Positions 12,540 through 54,599 of a DNA stretch of 64,000 bases are shown one piece after another (position 1 is the first letter of the stretch; every line of letters starts with the position of its first letter). Under the pieces are notes generated by a model that was not told the origin of the DNA, did no database searches, and saw only the letters and a list, made by a program, of their open reading frames with translations. The position numbers and the translations under genes are program-made. Origin of the DNA: Aporrectodea caliginosa (lineage: Eukaryota > Annelida > Clitellata > Crassiclitellata > Lumbricidae); assembly GCA_020284085.1 (NCBI GenBank), contig JACEVL010006447.1, positions 2,150,351-2,214,350 of the forward strand, given 5' to 3'.

Positions 12540-12825
12540 CCCTAATATCACAAGATCGGAAAGCCTTGACTGTCCGAAGGTAAATCGCAAATACTTCTTT
12601 ATAAGTTTCAGCTTTGAAAAGCTTCTCTCACATGAAGCCACAGACACAGATCGTCAGAAGTAATTTCGTGAAAGGGTTGGGAGAGATTTTATGAAGTTCC
12701 ATTCAGCTATGAATGTCAAAACGTCTAATATTGCCCAATCATTTTGTCATTTTGGTGTCACCAATCTGAAGGTGTCATCCCCTGCGGCCCGCAGCTCCCG
12801 CACCCCCTCCCTAGTGACGCCTCTG
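12540..12825 (-). mobile_element. internally deleted hAT transposon with transposase C-terminal relic
   Basis: Reading minus, 12647 to about 12555 encodes SVASCERSFSKLKLIKKYLR followed by a near match to GQSRLSDLxIL. This is the hAT C-terminal dimerisation motif (VASxERSFSKLKLIKxYLR...RLSxLAIL). The frame then degenerates into unrelated sequence. At 12825, reading minus, lies CAGAGGCGTCACTAGGG, typical of a hAT terminal inverted repeat, only about 180 bp from the transposase C-terminus. Most of the transposase gene is therefore missing. I could not find the other terminus. Confidence 0.7.
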
Positions 12826-12833
12826 CATATAAT

Positions 12834-15060
12834 ATATATGCCTCTCTCTTACTCCTTGCCCCGTCTCTGCCTCTACCAGACGAACGAGGTCGCGTACAGA
12901 GATATTGCCCGATAGGCGGTCTTAAACTATTGAGACCGTAAATAAGTGGGCTATACTGCCTCCGCTCAGCGGGTGTAGATTAATAATGGGTTCTAAGCAA
13001 ATTCTTACCCCGTTGTTGAAAGCATTTAAGGATCACAGCAGTCAGCGTTCTTGAAGTGCCGACGGTCGATTCTGTCTGATGGTGTATAATGTACTGAATG
13101 AAGTCTAATTAATTCATTAACCATTTCACCATTAACCAATTCCAACTCACTCACTATATTAGCTTACCGCTTATCAGCCAACATCTCAGCTTACTCGACC
13201 GGATTCAAACCTGACTGCCCCGAGGACGGTTGCTGGGAAACCTTTCTGTTCGTTGCTAGCCCCAAAGCTCTTCTCTGGTCTTGCAGCCGAGTTTATGGTA
13301 GGCCTACATCTAGATCCATCTTCAGCAGAATACACTTCAATTGCGATTGTTTGTCTACACGGACTGTCTTCAGGAAATTATAAGCAACAGTCGATTGGTG
13401 TCGTTTGCATAATGGCAATCGAATAACAGATGTTTCGCGCTAAATATATTTGTTTGTACTCACGCGTACAGTGTTTTAATTAGTAAAGCATTTGGATTTT
13501 ATTGGGTTATGCTCCAAATGTTCAAAAAAGTTTCGTATGATCATTTTCTAGTCAATGCGTCAGGACGCGGTTTGCTGTTAGCCTGATGTTTACAACTCTC
13601 AACTGTTTTTGTCTGATATAATCAGCGAAGTTAGCAAAACTGTAGACTTTGTTCTATCATGCTTTGCATTAATCCCAATTCGCGATTTTAAGTATCTGCG
13701 AACTAAGGCACACTGTAAACGCGCAGATTATTTCCATGCAGTGTCCAATAATAATCAAGGGGAAAGAAAATGGATGGGTCACAATAGATGTCACCTTTCG
13801 TCGCCAGCGTAGCGTGAATCGTGAATTGGACTGGCGTGAAGAAATCGGGCACCTACTGCTGTGATTGCCTACAGAGGTAAGACTTGAATACGCAGTCTGG
13901 GCCACAGGTGCGATCGGATGTTGGCTTTGTAGAAGATACAAACACTCATTTTCATGAGTTCACATGTTGCCAGGGTCCAATGCGACTGTAACTTGACTGT
14001 CGTAGGCGTCTGCACGTTTGATGGACATTCTTGGATTCGCGATGCTCTCTACTTCATTACGGAGATTATTACTTACATCGGGTTTACACAAAATTATAGT
14101 TGCCTAAGTCGACAGTTTCTGTTCTATGACTCAGTTAGTAACACATCGATCGATTTTTATCTTTTGTTAGGACGGGAATATCGACGGTTTCGACGCCCAA
14201 TCGAAATAAATCCCTAGCCTTCTTCGCCATATGCGTACAGTATAACGACTTTGGCTTCACGCTGGGACAATCATGAACAGCCGCAGAGTCAGGTATAAAG
14301 GTTTATAGGCTACCTGTCGAGAGTGTAACCAGCCAACCAAATATGTCATATCTGAAGACGATCAACAGCCGATCCCCTATGCACAAACATGTATTGGTCA
14401 CATTTTAATAGGCATATATATATATATATATATATTAAAAGTAGATATAATTATATGTATTGTAGAGGGATAATAAAATATTTTCTATATGATTATCATT
14501 GATTGCAGTGTAATGTAACTGTGTAGGCCTTTTAAAGTAACAGTTATAGCTCAATGTAGGTAACTTATCACAAGGATAGAGACACAGTTCACTTACACAG
14601 AGAGACGCAATCCACCTAGGCTGAAACTGTTCACTCGGATAGAGACACAGTTCATTGGGACAGAGAGACGCAATCCACCTCCGGTAGTCTCGAGTTTTCA
14701 GCTAATGCAGTTACTGAGTACAAACTGTACAAAGCGGTTGCCCTCGTCGTCCTGTGTAAGAGTCACGCAAAATGTCATGTAAACTATAATATTAGCCTAA
14801 AGCCAGTTGTCAAGGCACAGAGAAAGCCTGTCCGTTTGCTGAATTCATGTCGTTATGTTCAGACCAAATTTCCCTAAGACCGCATCTCGAAAAATGCTGT
14901 TTTGTAGAGACAGACTCGTAAATGATCAAGACCTCACACTAGTTGTCTGATTTTAAAAGCTATTTAGAGTGACCAAAAGGTGTTGTATCTTATAGGTGAA
15001 GGACGAACAACGTCATAGCTATGATTGTAGTATCTACCTATCTATATCTATGTATTTATA
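12834..15060. other. intergenic; 63-bp tandem duplication at 14573-14690
   Basis: No gene found. Two copies of a segment beginning GGATAGAGACACAGTTCA and ending GAGAGACGCAATCCACCT lie head to tail (starts near 14573 and 14637). A short (AT)n run sits at about 14415-14434. The remaining short frames have no recognisable motif. Confidence 0.5.
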
Positions 15061-15069
15061 TAGCGCCTC

Positions 15070-15425
15070 TCGCAATGTACAATGTCTTGCAGGTCAAGCC
15101 CCAGTCTATCTTAGGGAGCTTTGTGTGCCAGTGCTTTCCATACCAGGTCGTAGATTCCTTCGCTCTGCCACTCAAGGCGACCTGGTTGTCCCTGTGGCTC
15201 GAACTTCCATGGTGCTTCATAAGAGCTTTGCTGTGGTCGGTCCATCTTTCTGGAATAGGTTGCCTAGCAACCTACGTAATGAGCTTCTTGGTCTTTCCTT
15301 GCCCCTTTTCCGCAGGCGTTTGAAAACCATTCTTTTCGATCGTGGTTTGGTGTTGTCAGGTCGGGAGCGCCTCTGAGGAGTATTTCTTGAAGTGGCGCTA
15401 TATAAATTTACGATTACGATTACGA
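15070..15425 (+). mobile_element. LINE 3' end (jockey-superfamily type)
   Basis: Plus-strand translation contains FAVVGPSFWNRLPSNLR followed by a run ending in RRRLKTILFD, the conserved C-terminus of CR1/L2/jockey-like ORF2 proteins. Downstream is GGCGCTATATAAATTTACG and an (ATTACG)n tail, typical of these elements. The copy is 5'-truncated and sits about 160 bp upstream of the TRIM-NHL start codon. Confidence 0.9.
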
Positions 15426-15494
15426 TTACACCAATCAGAGGCAATTAATTGTTGCATTGTGAGAGGCCAAAGATAAACAGACATCGGTATTTTC

Positions 15495-15540
15495 TTTAAA
15501 CGTTCATTTACCTTGTTCTTTGTGTTCACTGTGTTTTCAG
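15495..15540 (+). promoter_or_regulatory. probable 3' splice site in the TRIM-NHL 5' leader
   Basis: A long pyrimidine-rich run ends in TGTGTTTTCAG at 15540, 48 nt before the start codon. This suggests that the large coding exon begins with a short leader and that an upstream non-coding exon exists, which I could not identify. Confidence 0.6.
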
Positions 15541-15588
15541 CCATAGTTAATCATCTTCGAAATAGAGCTGCCCAGATATTCATCAACG

Positions 15589-18060
15589 ATGTCATTGGCT
15601 TCTCGTCGTCCGAGTTTTACGACCTACCAAGAGTTGTCCGAATATCGTAATCTCTTCAGCTGTCTCATCTGTCTCGAGCTATTCACGAATCCACGAATTC
15701 TTGATTGCAACCACATCTTCTGCGAACAATGTCTTCAGTCCTATTACGCCCTCTTCCGGACAGTCGACCGCTCTGCAGACACCCTCCAAGGCGAATCACT
15801 ATCGTGTCCTACGTGTCGCAAACTGACGTCGATGTCCGTTGGCGGTCCAGCGCCCATCTCTATCCCCCCTGAGTGCATAGTCCCGGAGCCACCACGGCAT
15901 CGTAAGGTGTCACGCAACAGTGACGCTCTGCTGAGGTGTGACTCATGCTTCTTCCTCGGCAAACAGGAGATCGCCGATTTCTACTGCAGTAAGTGTATCA
16001 TGAACTTCTGCAAGGTGTGTCGCCTGGCACACGACCAACACCCGCTGTTCAAGGGACACTTTGTCATACACGTCTCCAACAAGGAGACGCTCGACTTATA
16101 CTGCGACATCCACAGCAAAATGACGAGTATTTACTTCTGCCTCGACTGCAATCTGCCTGTCTGCGTCATTTGCATCCTACACGACCACGCTACGCACAAC
16201 ACCACGAAGCTAAGAGAAGCTCTAACAATGCGCAGGGATCATCTCAAGACACTCCTTAACGACTTCGGACCTCGGCTCGACAAACTAGAGGCAGCAATCA
16301 AAACGCTCGAAGGTCTCTACGAATCGGAAACACAACTGGTTACCGACTCAGGGCACACCTCCTTGGCTCCTGCAGATCACCTGACTACCGTTAGCGATAC
16401 ATCTTCGTTGAACGGGATGGTGCGGAGTAAGAGCAGTCCATCCAACTGTCCGCCGTCTTTTCACGACATCGTCGCCAGCATTGCAAAGCCCCGGGAAAGA
16501 TCTGGCGATGAGAAGCAGGTCCCTGTTAAGAGAACGACGACGCCCTTGTTGTCTGAACGTCTGAGAGGAGGAGGAGGAGGAGGAGGAGGCGAATGCAAGG
16601 CCTTATTAACAGCGGACTCCCAACAACCGGTCGATGGTTCTTTCAGTGCAGGAAAATCATCGACGGAAACGGAGATGCTGTTGCTTCCACGGCAGTTGTT
16701 CAGTGTAAAGAAGAAGTACTCTCTAGGAAATCGTTTCCGACAGAACGAAATCAACCCGATGGAAGTCATTGGGAAACTGCTGGACGATCGCAACAGCCCA
16801 ATAAGGAGGAGGAGAAAGAGGGATGGTCAGTTGGAGGCCATTGTCACTCAAGTTCAGAGACACCGAAAACTGTTCAATCTATCGACGAAAATCCTTGAGA
16901 TGTCGCAGTCGAAAAAGCTGTTCGCCATTTACGAGGACATGGTTGATCGAATTAAGACGGTCCTGGAGGTCGAGTTCAAACACCTTCTCGATGAACTTAC
17001 TGAACGTACAGAGGCTGCGATGATTCGAAAGATTGCCCAGAGCGCCGCCAGTTCGACGCACAATCTGACTGACAGCGCCAACCACAGTGGACGCAGCAGC
17101 AAGACAGGGCTTCAGTGGCATCAGGGGCTGGGGCTGGGGCTGCCGGGCACCGCCGCCGCCGCCAACGGGTCTGCTCTGTCGATGCTGACGAGACCAAAGC
17201 TCCTCTGGAAGATCGAGAAGCAACGCAGTGACGTCGGTGAAATGTGGAATCCATGTGACATCACGTTCCTCGCCGATGATACAGTCATCGTGGCTGAGTA
17301 CGACAGCGTCAACGAACGAAACAATAAGCTACAGGTGTTCGATATGACTGGTAAGAGTCTAGCGGTTCTCGCACAAGGTCAGATCAGACCGTTAGGAGTG
17401 GCAATGACGCGAGAGGGAAATATTGCCGTGACGGACTGCAGAGGTAAGCGCGTCAAGATCATGACTCAGGCCGGTCACACTGTGACGGACATCGGCAAGG
17501 GGCAGTTTGGCTGGCCGTACGGAATAGCGGTCAACAGCCGCGGTCAAGTGATCGTCACGGACGCCTTCAACGACACGGTCAGCATCTATCAGACGGACGG
17601 AAAGCGAGTGAAGATCTTCGGATCGACCGGATCCCAGCATACGCACTTCCGGAATCCATACCACGTGACGGTCGACGCTCGCGATAACATCATAGTGTCA
17701 GACAGCGGAAACAACGCCATCAAGGTGTTCGATCCATCTGGAAGGTTCCTCTTCTACACGACGGATGCCATGCGCCGTCCATCCGTCGACCTACCAAGCG
17801 ACCGCAAGGTCAAGAGAAGGACCTTGAAGGGACCGCGAGGAATTGCGGTCGACCTCAACGGAAACATGTTGGTGGCAGACGACTGCTTCAGGGTCTGCAT
17901 GTTCGACTCACTGGGCAAATACATGAGAAACCTGTTGAACGAAGAGGATTCCGTCAAGTACCCGGAAGCAGTCAACTGCAGTCGCAAAGGACTTCTAGCC
18001 GTTACTGAATGGAATCCAAACAACATGTTTGCCATCAAAGTCTTTACTATGTACGAATGA
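15589..18060 (+). CDS. TRIM-NHL protein (RING, two B-boxes, coiled coil, NHL repeats), 823 aa, coding region in one exon
   Basis: Probable RING-type E3 ubiquitin ligase and/or RNA- or protein-binding regulator of the TRIM-NHL class, acting in the cytoplasm. The RING is C3HC4: Cys25, Cys28, Cys40, His42, Cys45, Cys48, Cys73 and Cys76. A first B-box covers about 117-160 and a second about 172-205, followed by a helical coiled coil from about 205 to 250. The middle third (about 260-480) is low complexity, with an eight-glycine run near 330 encoded by GGA repeats. It leads to a second helical segment (about 410-500). NHL repeats fill about 555-823, with repeated GIAV and D-G-N-x-x-V-x-D signatures. 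No filamin domain is seen, which argues against a LIN-41/TRIM71 orthologue; I cannot name the subfamily. The start has A at -3. The absence of introns over 2.5 kb is notable beside the heavily split AhR gene, with which it converges. Confidence 0.96.
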   Translation: MSLASRRPSFTTYQELSEYRNLFSCLICLELFTNPRILDCNHIFCEQCLQSYYALFRTVDRSADTLQGESLSCPTCRKLTSMSVGGPAPISIPPECIVPEPPRHRKVSRNSDALLRCDSCFFLGKQEIADFYCSKCIMNFCKVCRLAHDQHPLFKGHFVIHVSNKETLDLYCDIHSKMTSIYFCLDCNLPVCVICILHDHATHNTTKLREALTMRRDHLKTLLNDFGPRLDKLEAAIKTLEGLYESETQLVTDSGHTSLAPADHLTTVSDTSSLNGMVRSKSSPSNCPPSFHDIVASIAKPRERSGDEKQVPVKRTTTPLLSERLRGGGGGGGGECKALLTADSQQPVDGSFSAGKSSTETEMLLLPRQLFSVKKKYSLGNRFRQNEINPMEVIGKLLDDRNSPIRRRRKRDGQLEAIVTQVQRHRKLFNLSTKILEMSQSKKLFAIYEDMVDRIKTVLEVEFKHLLDELTERTEAAMIRKIAQSAASSTHNLTDSANHSGRSSKTGLQWHQGLGLGLPGTAAAANGSALSMLTRPKLLWKIEKQRSDVGEMWNPCDITFLADDTVIVAEYDSVNERNNKLQVFDMTGKSLAVLAQGQIRPLGVAMTREGNIAVTDCRGKRVKIMTQAGHTVTDIGKGQFGWPYGIAVNSRGQVIVTDAFNDTVSIYQTDGKRVKIFGSTGSQHTHFRNPYHVTVDARDNIIVSDSGNNAIKVFDPSGRFLFYTTDAMRRPSVDLPSDRKVKRRTLKGPRGIAVDLNGNMLVADDCFRVCMFDSLGKYMRNLLNEEDSVKYPEAVNCSRKGLLAVTEWNPNNMFAIKVFTMYE

Positions 18061-18256
18061 CTCCTTCAATTGTAATAGACTGTTAACGATCGTTTCTGGA
18101 ACGAAGGAGGCCAACTAACATGTCTGTGATAACGATACTTTATAATAGATATTATACACTCATTCAGACTGACTGATGCGCGGTTGCCACCCGTGGCAAT
18201 TCATTTTTAAAGTGCTTGCCTATGGGAATTATTGTAGAAAAGAGGTACGTAGAGTT

Positions 18257-18262
18257 AATAAA
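18257..18262 (+). terminator. candidate polyadenylation signal of the TRIM-NHL gene
   Basis: AATAAA about 200 nt after the stop codon, in the expected orientation. Earlier AT-rich words do not match the hexamer as well. Confidence 0.5.
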
Positions 18263-18594
18263 AACTCGATAAAACTATTCGTCAAATACGCAAATAATAT
18301 GATGCCGAGGATATACAGTATAAGAAAAGGAAAGAAGCCGCTAACACTTGACATCCGTGGCTCAGTGTCTGAGGTTAACCTAAGGAACTGCTTTTCTTCT
18401 TCTTCGTGCGCCACCTTATCCGATTCCATTACCTCTCCGAGGATACTCCCTCCGTTGAACAGCAATGTGCTAAGGCGGATTCCAGACTATTTACTGCTGT
18501 CCTTCTACCACCTTCTACCACCTGCGTCCATAACCACACAATCCCTCCGGCAGATGGCTTGATGAGAAAACATTTCATCATTAGGATGATATAT

Positions 18595-18976
18595 GGTGCC
18601 CGCTCGCCGCGTCGGCGCCCCGGGTTCGCTTCCCGGTCGGGTCGGTTTATCAGAGATTAATTTCTCGGATCTTTACTGCGGGTGGCTCGGTCGCATTATA
18701 AACGTGGAGTACAATACAACACACAATACAACACATCAGAATACAACTGGGGCGCGGTGGTGTAGGGGTATGTTCGGTGCCTTGCAGCTGGAGGGTTGCG
18801 GGTTCGGATCCACCTCAAAGTCGCCGCGTAGGGACCCTGGGCAAGTCCTTCACTCGCAATTGCTCATGCGCTTCGGCGTGAAACTCCGATTCAGCGTTCG
18901 CGCAGTAGTCGGGAGCGCCTCTGAATGAGAAATCTGGTTGGGGCGCTATAACAAGTGTTCAAATACAAATACAATA
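18595..18976 (+). mobile_element. two-headed (dimeric) tRNA-derived SINE, copy 1, 5'-truncated
   Basis: Module 1 begins inside a tRNA-like head and keeps a B-box (GGGTTCGCTTCCC), then TTTACTGCGGGTGGCTCGGT and an ACAATAC-type linker. Module 2 starts at about 18750 with a full tRNA-like head: A-box GTGGTGTAGGGGTA and B-box GGGTTCGGATCC. It continues with a conserved body containing GGGCAAGTCCTTCACTCGCA and ends with GGGCGCTATAACAAG and an AAATAC tail. The same two modules in the same order, in inverse orientation, occupy 27518-27962. Confidence 0.85.
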
Positions 18977-20007
18977 TGGGATCTCGCATTTAGGACATTA
19001 TGTGTAATTTTAGAATATTTGACTGCCTCGTTCAGCTCTGTTGATGATGTATGTTTATTACCATGTCTGTACACCTAAATGCGGTTAGGATTTGGCCAGT
19101 TAAAGAATATTCTTATCTTCATATACGATAATATAGGACAGAATTAGGCAAATAGGACATACCTGACGCAATAAGAAACACAATCGAACAAACGGCTTTT
19201 AGCAGCTTAAGTCGGTTTCGTAGTTTCTCTTAACATAACTGATGACTTGATGAGGCAAAATAGACCATAAGGTAACACAATTAGAATCAGAATCATTTAG
19301 AAATTACAAACGAGATCAACGTTTAAACTCAAATAAGTCAACACAAAACAAGCAATCTATAAAGCTGGCTTTGCGAAAAAGTGTTGAACTTGAAAACAAA
19401 AGGATACAATATAAATTAACACTTTGAACATGAACAAATGGACTAATTGAGACCCAACTCTAATAATATGACGGATGCTTTTGAACATTTTAGAATAAAA
19501 TGTCAGTTCAGTCCGGGTCATAAAGTTTGGAACTGAATGTATTTCTTTGTTGATAAAGCATCTGAATTATTCTCAACTAAACAAGATTTCCTCTATGATC
19601 ATGTTACACGATTTGCAAAAGCATTGTGCGTTTACCCTTTTAAAGCTGTTTTCTTTTTGAACGTTTTGTCTTCAACATGTATCGTTTGGAATTCGGAGCC
19701 AATTTTACTTTTCCTGGATGATTAAATATTATTTCGTCTACTGTCCGATGTTCTGATCGAGTCCACAAATAATAACAACACACAATCCATCATAAATAAA
19801 ATGTTTACGGTGCTGAGATTCACCACTTGTGCAATACTGTTCATAGCTTCGAACCATGAGAGTCATCCCTAACGCAGGACTTCTTCTTGAAAGGAGGGTC
19901 TCTGTGTGTGTGTTGGTTGGTAGATGGCTGCTGAAATAGGCCTACAACGGATACGGATTGTGAACAAATGCACACAACCGAAGATACATCAATTGTTCAT
20001 GATGCGG
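18977..20007. other. region between convergent genes, nothing coding identified
   Basis: AT-rich sequence between the 3' ends of TRIM-NHL and AhR. TTTATT near 19048 reads AATAAA on the minus strand and could end a long AhR 3' UTR. No recognisable gene. Confidence 0.4.
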
Positions 20008-20017
20008 TTAGGAAGAG

Positions 20018-20080
20018 GCGGATGAGGAGGATGAGGATGAGGAGGATGAGGAGGATGAGGAGGATGAGGAGGATGAAAGG
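20018..20080. repeat. (GGAGGATGA)-type imperfect repeat
   Basis: GAGGAT and AGGATG triplet-multiple repeats. On the minus strand they read as a run of serine codons immediately before a stop at 20008-20010. Confidence 0.9.
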
Positions 20081-20197
20081 CAGATGCAGCGACTAATCTG
20101 TTCAACGTCATGAGATATCAAAGAAGACAAACTCAATTCAGGTCCTATGCTCCATTCATCTGGACTTGGATGACAGAGGCTTTGTGTTGTTTCAGCG

Positions 20198-50877
<30,680 letters not shown>

Positions 50878-50913
50878 TTTGACTGTCTAAGTCGGTTGAC
50901 TATGTCTCTCGAC

Positions 50914-50918
50914 GCGTG
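50914..50918 (+). promoter_or_regulatory. GCGTG xenobiotic-response-element core in AhR 5' leader
   Basis: GACGCGTGCGG contains the five-base core bound by AhR-ARNT, 37 bp upstream of the AhR start codon. A five-base match is weak evidence by itself. Confidence 0.3.
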
Positions 50919-51129
50919 CGGACCTTATGAAGATATCAGTCACTTCCTTTCTTAAATCTAATTACGCAATCGTGGTTTGTCGTCCGCAGAAGTCGTTTGG
51001 AGGGTTTTTGTCCTACGACGTTACGATGTCGCCCAAAGGCTTTCTGTCTTTCTGGTCGGATGTCCGTTGCTTTGATTTGTCAGCTTCGTGTCAATATCGG
51101 AACTCACGTAGTCGCCGACCACCTTCAAT

Positions 51130-51164
51130 GGGCGGGACGCTGCTAGCAGATCGTCGCCGATTGG
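51130..51164 (-). promoter_or_regulatory. candidate AhR proximal promoter: GC box and CCAAT box
   Basis: GGGCGGG (51130-51136) and, on the AhR strand, CCAAT (51164-51160) lie about 250-290 bp upstream of the start codon. The interval 51020-51190 is CpG-richer than its surroundings. There is no TATA box, as in AhR promoters generally. Confidence 0.5.
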
Positions 51165-51239
51165 CTGATTCGTTGCGAATCTAGCGGCGCCGAAATGTCT
51201 CCATAGTAAGGCCATCGCAAGGAAAGACTAACCTACGTT

Positions 51240-52390
51240 AACGGATTTTTGTTCTATTCGCCAAAGACTTAATTAATTCGGTCACGAATCACCAATTTTT
51301 CATAAGAAGTGTTTTTAGTTGAATAATGTTTAACGCACACTTCTCTTCCTTATCATCTTCATTCTGCACATGATTCGATCGCTTGCCCATTCGTTTGTCT
51401 CACCTGCAGAGGCTGAATTCATATTTGCCTATTTGCCTCAAGGCCAGCTATGCAGTTCATCCTTCTTTTGCTGCAATTATCTCCTTTGGCCGCTCAGTTT
51501 CGGTACAATTGCAATCGTGACTTGGCGAATATGCAAACGATACATAAACGAAAAAGCGCAATTCTTCGGATTTGCAGCACTAACTTGAATATCGTAAATA
51601 GCTATGCATCAGTATACAAGGTGACAACGTGTTGAAAGAACAGAATATTATGCATGCCACTGCAAGTGAGGAACTCACGATTTATTGTTAAGGTAATGGA
51701 CTACAATGGAGTGACAAACTTGGGCAATTGCCTCTTGTTCCGCGAGTTTGGACGTGGAATGTCCGTTCTCTGTAGCTGCCTGGTTGCTGTCTGGTATACG
51801 CAATTGTTCGCATGCGCCGAAGTCAACATAATTGGACGGTGCAGTAGACCCATGGCGAGATGCATGAGTCGTTGATGGCTATACCGTCCAATGGTCGCAT
51901 TGGTCAGATCCGGCAGAGTTTGCCGTGCGACAGGCGAGTCTTGCCATTGGTAGGCTACAGGTGCTCTGAGATTCAATCTGATCCTCGCTTAGCAACGGGG
52001 TCCTGATGTCGAACGTCGAGAATTCTCCTGGAGACTTTGTATACAATATGAGTTTAATATTGGAATGCTTGGCTGTTGCCCTGTAGACCAAAGTATAATA
52101 TACCAAATTTCCTTGCAGTTGTATTTTTGAGATTTGGAGAAATGTTTTCAACATTATTAGCGAGAAATACAGCTGCAGACGGTGCAACAAATATTAAGCT
52201 GATCAGCTGGATTTCTCTTTCCGTAATTAAATTCTGTGTTCACTATTGGTTTTTGTAATTAGAGTTGTAATCGTAATTGTAAATTAAATTTTATAGTATA
52301 GCATCTCTTTAAGAGAAAATAATCAGACGAGTTCTTTATGCTAGCCTCAATAATGCTGAAAGTTGATGAAGAAAAAGATATCACCAGCGG
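51240..52390. other. intergenic upstream of AhR, nothing identified
   Basis: A 9-bp inverted pair (TTGGACGGT / ACCGTCCAA, about 51833 and 51884) is the only structure noticed. No gene. Confidence 0.4.
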
Positions 52391-52485
52391 GGCAAATAAA
52401 TAGGGTCTATAAGCAGGGCCTATTAGTAGGGCCTATATATAAGCAGGGCCTATAGCAGTAGGGCCTATGAGTAGGGCTATAGAGT
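52391..52485. repeat. AGCAGGGCCTAT-type tandem repeat
   Basis: Five to six imperfect copies of a 12-18 base unit containing AGGGCCTAT. Confidence 0.85.
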
Positions 52486-52632
52486 GCATACACAGAATTT
52501 TTACAAAATATAAATGGCGTTCTCTGGTATACCCTGAACTGCTGACTACCACTCCATTTAGTACAATTTCATTTATAGACTGTATAGCCTGCGGTTGCAA
52601 GTGTTCCACGGGGCGCTATTTTATAGTTTACT

Positions 52633-52803
52633 CTACAATACAATACAATACAACTCGATGGCGCAGATGCAATTATATTGCAGAGCAATTGTGCGGGAAG
52701 GACTTGCTCAAGGTCCCTACGCAGTAACCGCTTCGGACGAGGATCGAACCCGTACTCTCCGCTTTACAGGCCGACCGCTCTAACCAGTCGGCCACCGTGC
52801 CAC
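52633..52803 (-). mobile_element. monomeric tRNA-derived SINE
   Basis: Reading minus from 52803: GGCACGGTGGCCGACTGG (A-box), B-box GGGTTCGATCC, GGGACCTTGAGCAAGTCCTT and a (TTGTA)n tail. Same family as 29812-30023. Confidence 0.85.
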
Positions 52804-53488
52804 ATTATAATACAAACCACAGTAATTATCTGAATAACATCTAGCTGACGCAATATAATTTTGCGTGCATCAAGACGAGATACAACTCCATGTAACTAAA
52901 TGTACTCCACAATTGAAATTTCTTCAATTGCTGAGACTTATAACAGCGTCATCAGTGTTTCTATGACAACAGTCCGCAGCTACGATTGTCTGAGGCCAAT
53001 GGACAACACACATTTTGAAAACTTGCTTCTCTAAAAATCACTGATGTTTATAGTAAGTCCCATATCTAAACCAAGAAGAATCAACGAGAAATGCAACATA
53101 TATTCCAGTTGTGCTTATACTGTCAACAGCAGTTGTACATTAGTCCGTGTCTCTTTCATATGAATCACATGTATACTATTGGATATGATGAATAAAGACG
53201 TTGTCTCAAGTTAACAAAACAGCTTCAGGCTCATTATCGATGAATCGACGTCGATGATGATCGTGAAAGGAATCCTTCAACATCTTATCAGAAACAAAGA
53301 GTATCAGTTTGTAAAACCATTTAAGCTCGTCATAATGGCTATGAAGCACACAAAGTGTCTTCCATCCGTCAAAACAAAAGCCTAGCAATTCTTATGCTTG
53401 ACGCTTCGATAAACTGAGGTCCCCGACTGCGTTATCTACATGTAACTCAAGACTAATTTCTTTCGGATCGCTGTCACGTATGCATTTC
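52804..53488. other. intergenic, nothing identified
   Basis: No supportable feature. Confidence 0.4.
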
Positions 53489-53570
53489 AACCACCACCAC
53501 CACCACCACCACCACCACCACCACCACCACCACCACCACCACCACCATTCATCGTCGTCGTCGTCGTCAT
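53489..53570. repeat. (CCA)n followed by (CGT)n
   Basis: About nineteen CCA units and then six CGT units. Confidence 0.97.
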
Positions 53571-53869
53571 TGAAAGTTCATACAGCTGGCGATTCTGCAG
53601 TTATGGTGGGGCACTGGTCTCGTTTCTGATCTTAAAGTCAGATACTGAACTGATTTTCTCGTTCTCGAAGAACGCCATATACAGTTGTCAAAAAGAACCA
53701 ACAGCTTGTAACATGGTCCTTCTCTTCTATCATCATATAACAGTAAATGACAAAGATGGCTGAGGAAACTTAAGTCCAAGTTCTGAGATTAACTTCTGAA
53801 GATGTAAAACTGATGTGAGGCGCACGACCTTTGGCCCTCCTCAACTTTACATCTTAATAGGATTTCTTA

Positions 53870-54420
53870 ACGACTGGAAGTCCGTTCCAAAAGTCCGATC
53901 CGCGCTATCGAAAAGGCCCGGCGCTGTCTAATAGTACGGGATCGTGTGACCAAGAGGCTCCCCCTGGCCGAAGAGCGGAGAGTTCTACGGCCACAAGAAA
54001 CAGGACAACAGATGTCACACAGGTAGGACGGGGCACAGCCAAGAAGACACCGTCAGGCAAGCAGCGACCCTCAAAGAGATACGCTGAGAAACAAGAAGCC
54101 AGTGCGAAACATCACGCATATAGGCAGAAACAGAGGCATATTTGGGGATGTATCGTATGAGACAAACAGTTGAGCGGAGGACCTCATTAAGGGGTCCAAT
54201 CAGCCCAAGAGGAGGCCTACACGAATCGAGCAACAGTGATCAATTCTACTAGCGACGAAAGCGTGAACAATCGACAGCCCAAGCAGTAGCATTATGAGAA
54301 CGGGAGCGCGAGACCACACGTAGCTGACGAAGCTGATAGTAACAACTTCGAGCGACCAGACTAATAATATTATGTTGCGAGAAACTAAGCTCTTGGTCTA
54401 AAGTAACTCCAAGGTCTCGA
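53870..54420 (-). mobile_element. LINE fragment, same family as 26880-28110
   Basis: Minus translation shows LIGPLNEVLRSTVCLIRYIP, then VSAYMRDVSHWLLVSQRIS, parallel to LGRLDRVLRSAARLIGRLP / VSAYIRDVLYWLPISQRIS at 27.3 kb. Broken by stops and frameshifts. Confidence 0.85.
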
Positions 54421-54599
54421 ACAGTAAGTAAGTAAGTAAGTGTATTCTTTATTAAACCAATTGCATATCCGCACTTTGGTGTACATTCATTTATACAGAG
54501 TATAACATTCTTATTATAAACGATCTGCGTGTGAGATTGTCCGCTTGTGGAGCAAAGCGGTCATGCAATCTCGGGCGCAGGGAGTAGGGAGCGGTTTTT

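Noticed and set aside
14573..14690. CRISPR-like repeat-spacer-repeat
   Set aside because: Only two copies of a 63-bp tandem duplication in an animal genome; not a CRISPR array.
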